Assembly (NCBI RefSeq): GCF_008297955.1
Contig: NZ_VTPY01000009.1
Span: 1 to 64,000 of the forward strand
Reading direction: 5' to 3'
Length of the DNA stretch: 64,000 nucleotides
Source of the DNA: Billgrantia pellis
GTDB lineage: Bacteria; Pseudomonadota; Gammaproteobacteria; Pseudomonadales; Halomonadaceae
Made by a program: the position numbers and the translations under genes. The notes beneath the pieces were generated by a model, which was not told the origin of the DNA, made no database searches, and worked only from the letters and a program-made list of their open reading frames with translations. Shown one piece after another: positions 27,489-36,406 of this stretch. Every line of letters begins with the position of its first letter. Within the stretch, counting starts at the first letter, position 1.

Positions 27489-28133
27489 ATGACGCAAACA
27501 CCGAAAGCGGTCAACGCTTCGACAAGAAAACGGACACGCTTGGCCGCTCCTGTTCGCCGTCAATACATACTGGACGCCGCGCTCGATGAATTCAGCATTG
27601 CCGGCTTTGAGGGGGCGACCGTCGAGCGTATTGCCTCCCGAGCGGGTATTACCAAGGCGGGACTTTACGCGCACTTCAAAAGCAAAGAGGAGCTGTTCGA
27701 GGCGCTGCTGGATACGGTCATGTTGTCACCGATGACGGATGAATCCTGGGTGCTTGATCATGAAAGCACGCTAGCATCAGCCGTGGATAGCTTTCTGGAA
27801 CTTCTCTACAGCGCAATCGACTCGCCAAGAAGTATCGCCATCATGCGGCTGTTGATCGTCGAGAGCGGTAGAAGTCCCCATAGGGTCCAGCAGTGGTATC
27901 AAAACTCGTATCGCCCCTATATGGAAAAGCGCCAGCGCCTGATGGAAGCCTACTTGCGCCAAAACACCCACCTTAGCTCGGTAACGTCTGGGCATATGGC
28001 GCTGGCATTTTCCCCGGCGGTGCTGGCGCTGCTGTGGCAGATGGTAATCGGCGGTGAGAGCGCCGCTTTTGAGATCGACGCCATCCGCTCCAGTCACCGC
28101 GAACTATTGTTGCGGCTTCTTTCAACGGATTGA
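27489..28133 (+). CDS. TetR-family repressor of the RND efflux operon
   Basis: A 214-residue TetR protein. The DNA-binding domain spans about residues 24-70, with ILDAALDEFSIAGFEGATVERIASRAGITKAGLYAHFKSKEELF, the usual helix-turn-helix and YxHFxSKEEL ending. The C-terminal half is a variable ligand domain. The start at 27489 is preferred over one at 27444 because it gives the normal N-terminal tail. It leads tetR-oprM-mfp-rnd; the next gene starts 4 bp after its stop. A perfect palindrome 48 bp upstream is the probable operator. The ligand is unknown. Confidence 0.9.
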   Translation: MTQTPKAVNASTRKRTRLAAPVRRQYILDAALDEFSIAGFEGATVERIASRAGITKAGLYAHFKSKEELFEALLDTVMLSPMTDESWVLDHESTLASAVDSFLELLYSAIDSPRSIAIMRLLIVESGRSPHRVQQWYQNSYRPYMEKRQRLMEAYLRQNTHLSSVTSGHMALAFSPAVLALLWQMVIGGESAAFEIDAIRSSHRELLLRLLSTD

Positions 28134-28137
28134 AAAT

Positions 28138-29577
28138 ATGCTGATCTCCTTTACCGGGTTTCGCCGGCTACTGTATCCATCAGGCTTGGGATTGCTGATG
28201 GGCGCCTGTTCGACGGTGCCTTCTCCTGAGCCAGCCCCGCCGCCGGTAGAACTCCCCGGCGCTTTTTTGGCGGCGACCGGACAGCAAGTATTTGCCGCCG
28301 ATGCGTGGTGGCAGGATTTCCAAGACCCCGAGTTAAACAACTTCGTTAGCGTCGCCCTGGACGATAACCCCGGACTCGCCCAGGCCATCGCGCAGGCACG
28401 CATCGCCGAGGCGCAGTCACGCGGCGACCGCGCGGACCTCTTTCCTCAGATCAGCGCTGGGTTGAACAGCTCCCGGCAGCGTCGTCCGGGTGCGGAGGGT
28501 GGCGGGCAAAGCATCTCCAACAGTCATAATGCGTCGCTGGAAATCAGCTGGGAGGTCGACCTGTGGGGGCGTTTGTCGTCTCTATCCGCCGCGGGGCAGG
28601 CGGATTTTCTCGCCGCCAGCGAGCAGCTTAGGGGAATGCATCAATCCCTCACCGCAGATGTCGTGTCGCTTTATCTTGGCGTCGTGCAAGCCCGAGCCCA
28701 GGTGGAGCTTTCTGAAGACACGGTCGAGGCGCTTGGCGCATTCGCCCACCAGGTCGAAAATCGCGCCAATGCCGGGATCGTCTCGCCGACGGATGTCACC
28801 CTGGCCTATGCCAATTTGGGCTCTGCCAGGGCAGGGCTTGAGCAGCGCCGTGAAAACCTCGCCCGCGTGACGCGTCAGTTGGAAACCCTAATGGGAAAGT
28901 ACCCTGCGGGGCAGTTGATCACGACCCGTGAGCTTCCCGCCGTGCCACCGCTTCCCTCTGCGGGCGTTCCTGCTGAGCTTCTGGCCCGCCGACCCGATGT
29001 ACGCAGCGCCGAGTGGGCGCTGCGGGCGGCGGACTACCGGCTAAGCGCAGCAGAGCGTTCCTTTCTTCCCTCGATTTCATTGACCGGGAGCGCGGGCTCG
29101 ACGGGCAGCGAGCTGGCGGATCTTTTCAGCAGCGGCTCTTTTATCTGGACGATTGCGGGCAATATCGTGCAGCCGGTCTTTCAGGGAGGACGACTGCGCG
29201 CTCAGGCCGATATCGCCGAAGGTCAGCGCGATGAGGCGTTTTATCACTTTGTCGACGTAGCGCTCACGGCGCTTTCAGAAGTCGAAACGGCGCTGGAGGT
29301 GGACAACCTGTTGGCCCGGCGCGTCGCGGAAAGTGGCGAGGCGGCCGACTACGCCGAGGAAGCGGTTCGCGTATCGTTCAACCGCTACATGCAGGGCATC
29401 GAACCCTTTTTGAACGTGTTGGAGAGCCACCAGCGCGCGCTGGATAGCCGCAGTGCCTATATCACCGCCCAGTACGATCGACTGGAAAACCGCATCGCTC
29501 TCCATCTTGCCTTGGGGGGTGGCTTTGAGGCCGTCTCAGCGCTTGACCCGTCCTTAACAGGAACCTCTGCACTATGA
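28138..29577 (+). CDS. Outer membrane efflux lipoprotein (OprM/NodT family)
   Basis: A 479-residue TolC-like channel. The lipobox LLMGACS puts the lipidated Cys at residue 24. Two outer-membrane-efflux repeats are visible (LNNFVSVALDDNPGLAQAIAQARIAEAQSRGDRADLFPQI and the second beginning RRPDVRSAEWALRAADYRLSAAERSFLPSISLTG), as usual for NodT-type proteins. It should form the outer-membrane duct for the adaptor and RND pump encoded next. The start at 28138 is 4 bp after the tetR stop; a longer frame overlaps tetR. Its stop overlaps the adaptor start (ATGA). Confidence 0.92.
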   Translation: MLISFTGFRRLLYPSGLGLLMGACSTVPSPEPAPPPVELPGAFLAATGQQVFAADAWWQDFQDPELNNFVSVALDDNPGLAQAIAQARIAEAQSRGDRADLFPQISAGLNSSRQRRPGAEGGGQSISNSHNASLEISWEVDLWGRLSSLSAAGQADFLAASEQLRGMHQSLTADVVSLYLGVVQARAQVELSEDTVEALGAFAHQVENRANAGIVSPTDVTLAYANLGSARAGLEQRRENLARVTRQLETLMGKYPAGQLITTRELPAVPPLPSAGVPAELLARRPDVRSAEWALRAADYRLSAAERSFLPSISLTGSAGSTGSELADLFSSGSFIWTIAGNIVQPVFQGGRLRAQADIAEGQRDEAFYHFVDVALTALSEVETALEVDNLLARRVAESGEAADYAEEAVRVSFNRYMQGIEPFLNVLESHQRALDSRSAYITAQYDRLENRIALHLALGGGFEAVSALDPSLTGTSAL

Positions 29578-30746
29578 ACATGAAATATGTCGCTTGCGGG
29601 CTGGCGTTTTTACTCCTGCTGAGCGCTTGTAGTCGTGAGGAAGAGAACGCACAAGAAGGCGTGCAGGCTCAAGAGGAGCCAGCGGTCAGTGTCAGAGTGC
29701 AGCCCGCCGAGGTGACCGCCTTGCAGGGATGGGTGTATAGCCAAGGCACGGCGCGCTCCATGCGGCGAGAGTACCTGACGTTTACCGAGCAGGGAAAAGT
29801 GACGTACGTGGATCAGGATCTGCGCGTGGGATCACCGGTTTCCGAAGGCCAGCTGATTGCGCACCAGGCCCCCGAGCGGCTGGAGGCGGAGCTTGCGTCC
29901 GCGCGTGCGGCCCTGAACGAGGCAGAGGCCAACCTGGCGCTGGCGCGGGTGACGCAAAACCGTTACGAGACGCTGATCGAGCAGCGCTCGGCCTCCGCTC
30001 AGGAGCTGGATCAGGCACGCGTAGAAGTCGAGCAGGCTCTCGCTTCTCGGGACAGCGCCCGTGCGCAGATCGCCCAGGCGGAACTTATGCTCGAAGAGTC
30101 CCGGCTTGTTTCGCCCATCGACGGCGTACTGGCACGCCTGAACATCGAGCAGGGGCGCTATTTCATGCCCCAAACGGTGGACTCCACCTCCGAGCAAAGC
30201 GCCCTGCAGACGGTACCGGCGCTGGTGATCGACCCCTCCCGGTTCGAGGTGAGGGTAGATCTCCCCTCCTATAATTTTGCCCAGGTCGAGGTAGGCGCGC
30301 ACGTCATCATCGGTGGGCGGCCGCCTCAGCACGCAGACAGTATCGACCCCGAGATGCTGGAAAATCAGGTGACGGGGGAGATACACGCCATTAGTCCCTC
30401 GCTGGACCCACAGTCGCGTACCTTTGAAATCATTATCCACACAACGGACGATCATCCGCGCCTGCAGGATGGGGCCTTTGTAGCCGTCTGGATGGCTGAG
30501 CCCGAGAAGAAGAACGCGCTGAACGTACCCTTTAACGCCCTGCGCTTTTTGAACGATCAAGCCTTCGTGTTTGTGTACGACGAACAAAGCGGCCGGGTTG
30601 AGGAGCGCAGCGTAGCGCTTGGCCAGCAGGCCGGCGAGCGAAGAGAAGTGCTGGACGGCTTGTCCCCCGGCGAACGGGTGGTCACCGATGGGCGCACTCG
30701 GCTGACCGATGGGGAACGCGTAACGATCATCGAGGCCCAGCCATGA
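29574..30746 (+). CDS. RND efflux periplasmic adaptor (membrane fusion protein)
   Basis: A 390-residue adaptor. The lipobox LLLLSACS gives a lipidated Cys at residue 19. Beta-barrel and lipoyl parts flank a helical hairpin of about 70 residues (LEAELASARAALNEAEANL through LDQARVEVEQALASRDSARAQIAQAELML), then VSPIDGVLARLNIEQGRY. The C-terminal part has VPFNALRFLNDQAFVFV and the final RVVTDGRTRLTDGERV. It links the OprM-like channel to the pump. Starts and stops overlap by 4 nt with both neighbours, so the three pump genes are translationally coupled. Confidence 0.93.
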   Translation: MNMKYVACGLAFLLLLSACSREEENAQEGVQAQEEPAVSVRVQPAEVTALQGWVYSQGTARSMRREYLTFTEQGKVTYVDQDLRVGSPVSEGQLIAHQAPERLEAELASARAALNEAEANLALARVTQNRYETLIEQRSASAQELDQARVEVEQALASRDSARAQIAQAELMLEESRLVSPIDGVLARLNIEQGRYFMPQTVDSTSEQSALQTVPALVIDPSRFEVRVDLPSYNFAQVEVGAHVIIGGRPPQHADSIDPEMLENQVTGEIHAISPSLDPQSRTFEIIIHTTDDHPRLQDGAFVAVWMAEPEKKNALNVPFNALRFLNDQAFVFVYDEQSGRVEERSVALGQQAGERREVLDGLSPGERVVTDGRTRLTDGERVTIIEAQP

Positions 30747-33700
30747 GTTCAAACGCTATCTCGTCGGGCATCCCGAAAGAAAGACACGAAACGCCAGAGG
30801 TTCGCAGTGCGCACCCGCTGATGCGTTTTTTCTTTCTCAAGCCAATTTTTGGCATTCTGCTAACGCTAACCCTGCTGTTGGGCGGGCTGTTCGCTTACTC
30901 GGCGCTGGTCAAGGAGGCGCTGCCCGGACTGGACATCCCCCAGGCGAGCATCACGACGGTCTGGTCCGGGGCGGATCCGCGCTCTGTGGAGGAGCAGATT
31001 ACCGACCTGATCGAGGACGAAATCACCACGCTGAGCGGCGTTAATACGGTCAACAGCGCCTCTTTCGATTCGTTGTCCGTGATCTCCGTCGAATTCGACG
31101 CCTCGGTCGATACCACGGATGCCATGACGCGACTACGCGCCGCCGTGGCCGATGCGGAATCCGGCTTTCCTGCCGAGGTCGAGAACCCCAATATCAGCCA
31201 GAGCTCGGTAGACGACCGACCGATTCTAACCCTGGCGCTTCACGGCAACGCCGGTTCCGTAACGCTCAACCAGACCGCTCGCCGGATCCGTGATGCGCTG
31301 GAGCGCGTGCAGGGGGTTAACGAAGTGAATATCGGGGGAGAGCGCGAGGATATCGTGCAGATTCTCTTGAACCCGGACCGGCTGCTGGCACTGGGGGTAT
31401 CGCCCACTGCCATACGGGATGCCGTGCAGCAAGCCAATATCGAGCAACCCTTTGGCGAAGTACGCAGTCAAAACATGGGCGCAGTAGTGCGTCTTGAAGG
31501 ACGCTTTTCCGATATTGACGATTTGCGCGCGCTGCCCATCTCGCGACTCGAAAACAGCCAAAGTTCCCGCGCACTGACCCTGGGTGAAGTCGCGACTGTC
31601 AAGCGCATGCAGGAAACGGAAACCTCACGCGCCTTTTTTAGCGAACGCGGCAGCGACTTCGACGCCTCGCTTGAAATGTCCATCACGAAATCCCCGGGCG
31701 CCGATACGGTACAGCTGGTGGAGCGTGTTCGCGCCACGCTTGCCGACCTTGAAGCAGCCAATACCTGGCCCGAGCAGGTACACTACTCCGTGTTGCAGGA
31801 TGATGCCGTCCAGATCTGGGATTCGCTGACGGAAGTCTTCGTCAGTGCTCTGCAGACCATGCTGGTCGTGTTTGCCATTCTCTTTATCACCATCTCGTGG
31901 CGCGAGGCGATCGTGGCTGGCTTAGCGGTGCCTGTCACCTTTGCCGGTGTACTGCTGGTCATTCTGCTATTTGGTTATTCGCTCAACGAGCTGGTGATCA
32001 TCGGCATGGTGATTGCACTGGTGATGATCATCGATGTCTTCATTATCTTGATGGAAGGGCTGCACGACGAGATCTATCGCAACGGGCGTACCTTCGGCCA
32101 GGCGGTACTGATTACCGTCAAACGCTATGCGGTCCCCATCTTCGCTGCCCAAGTGACGACGTTGCTGGCCATGGCGCCGCTCATGTCGATCGGCGGTACC
32201 ATGGGCGAGTTCATCCGGGTGCTGCCCACGACGATCATCATCTGCCTGGTGCTCTCTTTTATCGTGGCAATGCTCTGCGCGGTACCCTTGTCACGGGCAC
32301 TATTGGGCAAGCAGGCCCGCGCAGAGGGCGAGGAGAACTCAGGGCTTGCCGACCGAGTCACCCAGCGGGCAGTTGACGGACTGGAGCGATGGAATAGCCG
32401 TTATATCCTGGCCAGCCGCGGGCGCTCCTGGCTCTGGGTGCTGGGCGCGCTTGCGCTGTTCGTGGTATCGATCATGGCGTTCACCCAGGCACGACTCGAG
32501 CTCTTCCCGCCCGTGGATGGCGAACGACTGGGTATCAACATCGAGCTGCCGCCCACCGCACCGCTGGAGACCTCCCAGGTCGTCGCCGATCAGGTGGGGG
32601 AAATGCTTCGCGAGAAGCCCTACTTCGAAAGCATTATCAAGCTGGTGGGGCTTAAAAGCCCGTTCGCCGCCGGCTCTGCGGCTTCCTCGCTACAGCCCAG
32701 CGAAGCCGAGAATTTCATTGGTTTCTCGGCGATGTTCAAACCCCGCGATCAACGTGACGAGGACTCCTACGTACTCGCAGACTCGCTGCGCTCCGAGATT
32801 TCCGACTTTCTGAAGCGCAACGTTGCGGGGGCCGAGCTTCTGGTCGTCCCCGAAAGCAGCGGCCCCTCGCCGGGCGACCCTATCGAGATACAGCTCATCG
32901 GCGGCAGCATGGACACGCTGAAAGCGCTGTCGCTGGAAGTCCAGGAAGTGCTCTCCGCCACGAACGGCGTGGTGGACGTTCGCGATAACCTGGGAGCGCC
33001 ACAGCCACAGCTGGCGCTGCGCCCCAATCGTGATGCTCTCAGTTTCTTCGGCATTACGCACGAAGAGCTGGCCGCCCAGATCCGTATTGCGTTCAGCTCC
33101 GACATTATCGGCACGTTCGCCACCTCTGCCGACACTGATGACATCGATATCCGCTTGGGTACGGAATGGCCAAGCCAGCAGGGCGAAGCGGGCGGCCCGA
33201 GCAATGTCGAAGAGTTCTCGCGCGTGCGCGCCTATTTGCAGGATGGCGACTCTATCGCCATGTTCCAGCTTTTAAGCCCTACGCAGTCGGAAGGGGCGAT
33301 CGCCATCTCCCACGTCAACGGGGAACGCGCCCTGACCGTCATGGCCAAGAACCAGGGCCGCACCGTCACCGAAATCATGAATGACGTGGCCCCACGTCTT
33401 GAAGCACTGCAGCGCGACTGGCCCGTAGGGTATCGCTTGGCGATCGGCGGCGAGTCCGCCGAAACGGCAGACACCGTCGGCTCAGTTGGCATTGCCATGG
33501 TAGTGGCCATTGTGTTGGTCGTCGGCGTACTGGTGATCGTGTTCAGCAGTTTCCGCCAGGCACTGATCATTTTTGCCACCATGCCCTTGGCGATTATCGG
33601 CACCGCGCTCGGCTTCTGGGCGTTTGGTATCTCGTTTTCGTTTTTTGCCATGATCGGGCTGGTATCCTTGATCGGTATTGCCATCAATAACGGTATCATC

Positions 33701-33979
33701 ATGGTCGATACCATGAACGGCTTCCTCAAGGAGGGTATGAGCGTCACCGAGGCTGCCGCCGCAGGCGCGGCGCGCCGACTGCGGCCGCTTTTAACCACAG
33801 CGATTACCACCATCGTTGGACTTGTCCCGCTGGCTTTAAGCAGCGCCACCTACCGTCCGCTGACACTGGTCATTATCTTTGGACTGATCTCGGCTACGCT
33901 GCTGGCGTTGTTCGTGGTGCCCGCGCTTTATTACCTACTCACTCCGGCCGATGCCAACGAGCCTGAGATACTGGATTAA
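30743..33979 (+). CDS. RND efflux pump inner membrane subunit
   Basis: A 1078-residue RND protein with the usual two halves: a membrane helix near residues 30-52, a large periplasmic loop, six helices, then the same again. Early blocks PQASITTVWSGADPRSVEEQITDLIEDEI and VNIGGEREDIVQILLNPDRL are typical. In helix 4 the AcrB Asp407-Asp408 pair aligns to Asp431-Val432 (IIDVFIILMEG), and in helix 10 the Lys940 position aligns to Asn982 (GIAINNGIIMVDT). So the proton relay is not the AcrB type; heavy-metal RND pumps and some Gram-positive-type RND proteins also have one Asp or an NN pair there. Substrate unknown. Codon usage in this operon looks less GC-rich at third positions than the flanks, hinting at separate origin. 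Confidence 0.92.
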   Translation: MSSNAISSGIPKERHETPEVRSAHPLMRFFFLKPIFGILLTLTLLLGGLFAYSALVKEALPGLDIPQASITTVWSGADPRSVEEQITDLIEDEITTLSGVNTVNSASFDSLSVISVEFDASVDTTDAMTRLRAAVADAESGFPAEVENPNISQSSVDDRPILTLALHGNAGSVTLNQTARRIRDALERVQGVNEVNIGGEREDIVQILLNPDRLLALGVSPTAIRDAVQQANIEQPFGEVRSQNMGAVVRLEGRFSDIDDLRALPISRLENSQSSRALTLGEVATVKRMQETETSRAFFSERGSDFDASLEMSITKSPGADTVQLVERVRATLADLEAANTWPEQVHYSVLQDDAVQIWDSLTEVFVSALQTMLVVFAILFITISWREAIVAGLAVPVTFAGVLLVILLFGYSLNELVIIGMVIALVMIIDVFIILMEGLHDEIYRNGRTFGQAVLITVKRYAVPIFAAQVTTLLAMAPLMSIGGTMGEFIRVLPTTIIICLVLSFIVAMLCAVPLSRALLGKQARAEGEENSGLADRVTQRAVDGLERWNSRYILASRGRSWLWVLGALALFVVSIMAFTQARLELFPPVDGERLGINIELPPTAPLETSQVVADQVGEMLREKPYFESIIKLVGLKSPFAAGSAASSLQPSEAENFIGFSAMFKPRDQRDEDSYVLADSLRSEISDFLKRNVAGAELLVVPESSGPSPGDPIEIQLIGGSMDTLKALSLEVQEVLSATNGVVDVRDNLGAPQPQLALRPNRDALSFFGITHEELAAQIRIAFSSDIIGTFATSADTDDIDIRLGTEWPSQQGEAGGPSNVEEFSRVRAYLQDGDSIAMFQLLSPTQSEGAIAISHVNGERALTVMAKNQGRTVTEIMNDVAPRLEALQRDWPVGYRLAIGGESAETADTVGSVGIAMVVAIVLVVGVLVIVFSSFRQALIIFATMPLAIIGTALGFWAFGISFSFFAMIGLVSLIGIAINNGIIMVDTMNGFLKEGMSVTEAAAAGAARRLRPLLTTAITTIVGLVPLALSSATYRPLTLVIIFGLISATLLALFVVPALYYLLTPADANEPEILD

Positions 33980-33994
33980 CGGGTGTTTGTATAT

Positions 33995-34015
33995 GCGCCA
34001 GCTGCAAGGCTGGCG
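33995..34015 (+). terminator. Hairpin after the RND operon
   Basis: GCGCCAGC and GCTGGCGC arms with a 5-nt loop, 16 bp past the pump stop codon. No T-run, so only a probable terminator. Confidence 0.5.
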
Positions 34016-34136
34016 CTACGGCGTTCATCATTGATTGACGAGCTGCGCCCAACGAGCGTACCGAAGCCCAGTTCAATGATCCGCCTGTTTCTCTGCGATG
34101 ACTGTCACAAGCTCGCGTCATTGCCAGCATGGGATT

Positions 34137-34829
34137 TTACGGCCGCGGCAACACCTCGGCCAGGGCCGCCAGGCAGGCGTCGATCTCGTCGGCACTGTTG
34201 TAGTGCGCCAGCGAGACTCGGGTGACCGCCTTCAGCCCAAGCGGGCGCAGGATGTTGCCGGAGTAGACATCGTCCCTTCGCGCGTGGACGCGTATGCCCC
34301 GCGCTCCTAGCTCGGCGACCACCTGCTTGGCATCGACCCCCTCGACGGCGAACGACACCACACCCTCACGGTACGGTGAATCCGCCTGTCCAATCAGGTG
34401 AAGTCCAGGGAAATCGCCCAGCCCCGTCTGATCCGTACCGCCGTGCAGCAACCGATGCACCAAGGCACGCTCGTGGGCCTGCATCGCCTCGCCGGCGGCG
34501 ACCAGGCGAGCCCGGCGAGACGGAGCCTCGGTGAAGTGCCCGCCCAGCCAGGCGAGGTAATCGACCATCGCGCTGACCCCGGCCAGAGCCGACGGATCGC
34601 GGCTGCCTAACTCCCAGGCATCGGCGGGCTTGCCCAAGAGCCGATCATGATCGACTACGCTCAGGCGATCGGAAAGCCAGGCATAGCCGTTGTTGAAACG
34701 GCAGTACGCCTTGTAGGGCGAGATGACATAGGCGTCGACACCGTAGTCATCGATGGCCAAAAACCCATGGGGCGCATGCTGAATGCCGTCGACGATGATC
34801 AAGCACTCGGGGGCCACGGCACGGATAGC
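34137..34829 (-). pseudogene. Class V aminotransferase (cysteine desulfurase-like), 5' end deleted
   Basis: About 230 C-terminal codons of a PLP-dependent class V aminotransferase remain: AIRAVAPECLIIVDGIQHAPHG (PLP-aspartate region), AYVISPYKAYC with the PLP lysine, then the C-terminal domain ending ACLAALAEVLPRP. Full proteins have about 400 residues, so the N-terminal 170 or so, including the start, are missing. The homology stops at about 34830 where a LysR fragment begins on the opposite strand; a stop codon lies just beyond in this frame. The remaining frame is intact, so the deletion may be recent. Confidence 0.8.
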
Positions 34830-35524
34830 GGATCCTCGAGCTTAACGAGCAACCCGAGCGCATGCTGCATCGCGTGCGTATCGGCTTCACCGATCTGGCC
34901 GCTCTTACCTGGCTACCGGGCTTTCTCAGGGATTACACCATCGAGCGGCCAGACATCCGGCTGGATATCACCATCGACATGAGCCGTACCCTGTACCAGC
35001 AGTTTCAGGACGGTGAACTGGATCTGGTGGTGATACCGCAGGTTCCCGAGGCTTTCGCCCAACCAGGCGTGGAAGCCCGGCTACTGGAAGAGGTGGAGAT
35101 GGCCTTCATGGCCAGGAAGCACTTGGTGGACGGCCCCCGTCCCATCCCGATAGCAACGCTCGAACGCTACACCCTGATCAGCCAGGGCAAGCGCTCCGGA
35201 TTCGCGCAGGACATCAACCGCTGGCTCTCCCACCAAGGCATGGCCGCCGCCAACCTGACTGCCGACAATCTGCTCGCACTGGTTGGCCTGGTGGCGGCGG
35301 GGCGTGGCATCAGCGTATTGCCAAGTCTCTGTGTCCAGCGCTTCGCCCGCGAGCAAGGACTGGAGATTCTCGAGACCACCCCCCGCCTGCCCACGATCGG
35401 TTACTACGCGCTGTACCATGGTGGAGTGCGCATCCGACTGCTCGAGGAGCTCGCCCAGCGCCTCGGCGACGCAGCCGACTTCACCCGCCCCTTCTTCTTG
35501 TCCGAGAAGCATTCTGTTTCGTGA
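34829..35524 (+). pseudogene. LysR-type regulator, DNA-binding domain deleted
   Basis: The frame reads RILELNEQPERMLHRVRIGFTDLAALTWLPGF and continues through a complete LysR effector-binding domain (DGELDLVVIPQVPEAF, VGLVAAGRGISVLPSLC, then an end at 35524). The N-terminal helix-turn-helix (about 80 residues) is absent; an in-frame TAG at 34826 precedes the fragment. A start at the ATG at 34862 would give a 220-residue protein without DNA-binding capacity. It is back-to-back with the truncated aminotransferase, so one deletion probably removed both 5' ends and the shared promoter region. Confidence 0.8.
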
Positions 35525-35601
35525 TTGACAGAGCCAAATGCTGTAACGACAAGAAAAACCAGCGCAATGCCGGCTCACGGTGCTAACGGCCCCTAGGCCA
35601 A

Positions 35602-35655
35602 AGCGGCGTTGGCTTCTGTTTCGTCCTCGAAGTAGAGGCGGGTCTACAGATGGGT
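35602..35655 (-). pseudogene. pcaG fragment with internal stop codon
   Basis: The minus strand reads TRLYFEDETEANAALA preceded by a TAG where the intact pcaG has CAG (LQTRLYFEDEADANAACP). About 46 of 53 bases match pcaG at 36624-36676, including 26 in a row, in the same orientation 1 kb away. A stop follows at once, so this is a duplicated, decayed scrap. Confidence 0.75.
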
Positions 35656-35660
35656 TTTCG

Positions 35661-35712
35661 GTGGATTATTGCGGCGATTGGGGAGCGGGTGGGAACTGCG
35701 CTCACCGATTAG
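35661..35712 (+). pseudogene. Probable LysR C-terminal scrap
   Basis: The plus strand encodes WIIAAIGERVGTALTD and a stop. The first dozen codons resemble the end of the LysR gene at 26197-27096 (SIIEAIGDREG), with 25 of 28 bases matching. It is abutted by the pcaG and epoxide hydrolase scraps. Confidence 0.4.
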
Positions 35713-35926
35713 CGGCCAGCACAGCCGTAAGGCCTTCTTGCAGGTCCTTGACGAAAGTCTCGGGCACCTCCAGCGACGGAAAATGCCCTCCCTTTTCGGG
35801 CGTCCTCCACCGAATGATCTGCCGGTAACGCTGTTCTGCCCAGGGGCGCGGACACGTCTCGATGTCGCGAGGGTATATCGTGATGACCGACGGGACATCG
35901 ACCCGGACTCCGTCGGCGGCGTTCCG
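35702..35926 (-). pseudogene. Epoxide hydrolase C-terminal fragment
   Basis: About 74 codons remain on the minus strand, from NAADGVRVDVPSVITIYPRDIE through PRPWAEQRYRQIIRWRTPEKGGHF to a TGA at 35702. This is the end of an alpha/beta-hydrolase of the epoxide hydrolase group; GGHFPSLEVPETFVKDL contains the catalytic histidine. The nucleophile and acid domains are missing upstream, where the frame meets a stop. The whole 35525-36029 interval otherwise has no gene. Confidence 0.7.
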
Positions 35927-36029
35927 TCGCGTTTCATCATTCCGGTTTCATCGATTGGCAGGCATCTGCCGTTTCGCATGTCTCGGGAACTCATCGAATA
36001 GGCGCATGCGCAATTGACACCGCATAACG

Positions 36030-36060
36030 AGAAGAGCCAGCGCAATGCGCTGGCTCTTCT
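36030..36060. terminator. Long perfect hairpin, terminator-like
   Basis: Arms AGAAGAGCCAGCGCA and TGCGCTGGCTCTTCT around a single A. It lies 49 bp after the stop of the 52-residue gene (minus strand) and carries the same core as the hairpin at 36407-36437; a decayed third copy is at 35554-35576. Confidence 0.75.
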
Positions 36061-36108
36061 CGTCGTGTCAGGTTGCCGGGCCGGCTGGGCCAGGCACGGC
36101 CTCGGCCG

Positions 36109-36267
36109 TTAGAGGTAGTAGTGGTTGCGCAAGATGGGCTTGTACTGTTCGTAGGCGCTCTCGGTCATGCGCTCGAGCAGACGGTACGCGGCAGAGCCGA
36201 TGCGCTTGATCAGGGAAGCGCTGGTTTGGGTGACGAGTGCGCTGTGGGAAAGCGTCTGGGTGGTCAT
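36109..36267 (-). CDS. Small 52-residue protein of unknown function
   Basis: ATG at 36267 to TAA at 36109, encoding MTTQTLSHSALVTQTSASL then IKRIGSAAYRLLERMTESAYEQYKPILRNHYYL. It has a polar N-terminus and a basic, aromatic C-terminal half that could form an amphipathic helix; no membrane segment and no cysteines. I do not recognise the family. Support for a real gene: it is framed by a strong palindrome upstream (36316-36333) and a long terminator-like hairpin downstream, and its codon choice matches neighbours. The ribosome site is weak. It stands alone between gene scraps and pcaG. Confidence 0.6.
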   Translation of the reverse strand: MTTQTLSHSALVTQTSASLIKRIGSAAYRLLERMTESAYEQYKPILRNHYYL

Positions 36268-36315
36268 GGCTGGGTACTCGGTTACTTCATAAGGGTGCTA
36301 ACAGAATAACCGATT

Positions 36316-36333
36316 ATTAGACTTTGGTCTAAT
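36316..36333. promoter_or_regulatory. Perfect palindrome upstream of the 52-residue gene
   Basis: ATTAGACTTTGGTCTAAT has 7-bp perfect arms around TTTG, 49 bp before the small gene start. It is likely an operator; no regulator is assigned. Confidence 0.5.
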
Positions 36334-36406
36334 CTCTTCATCTTTAGTCGCAGATGCTCGGCCGGTGGCTTCTCTGGCAGCGCACCCTCAATGAATACCC
36401 TAAAAG

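Noticed and set aside
30743-33979. Idea that the RND pump is dead because Asp408 and Lys940 equivalents are missing
   Set aside because: Other RND branches naturally have a single Asp or an Asn pair there, and the frame is fully open with coupled partners.
34021-34136. Short bases between the RND hairpin and the aminotransferase remnant, searched for IS ends
   Set aside because: No inverted repeats or transposase fragments were found; nothing to report.
34829-34842. GGATCCTCGAG, which looks like a cloning polylinker at the aminotransferase/LysR junction
   Set aside because: CTCGAG belongs to the natural LysR linker codons (Leu-Glu), so overlap of two restriction sites is most simply chance.
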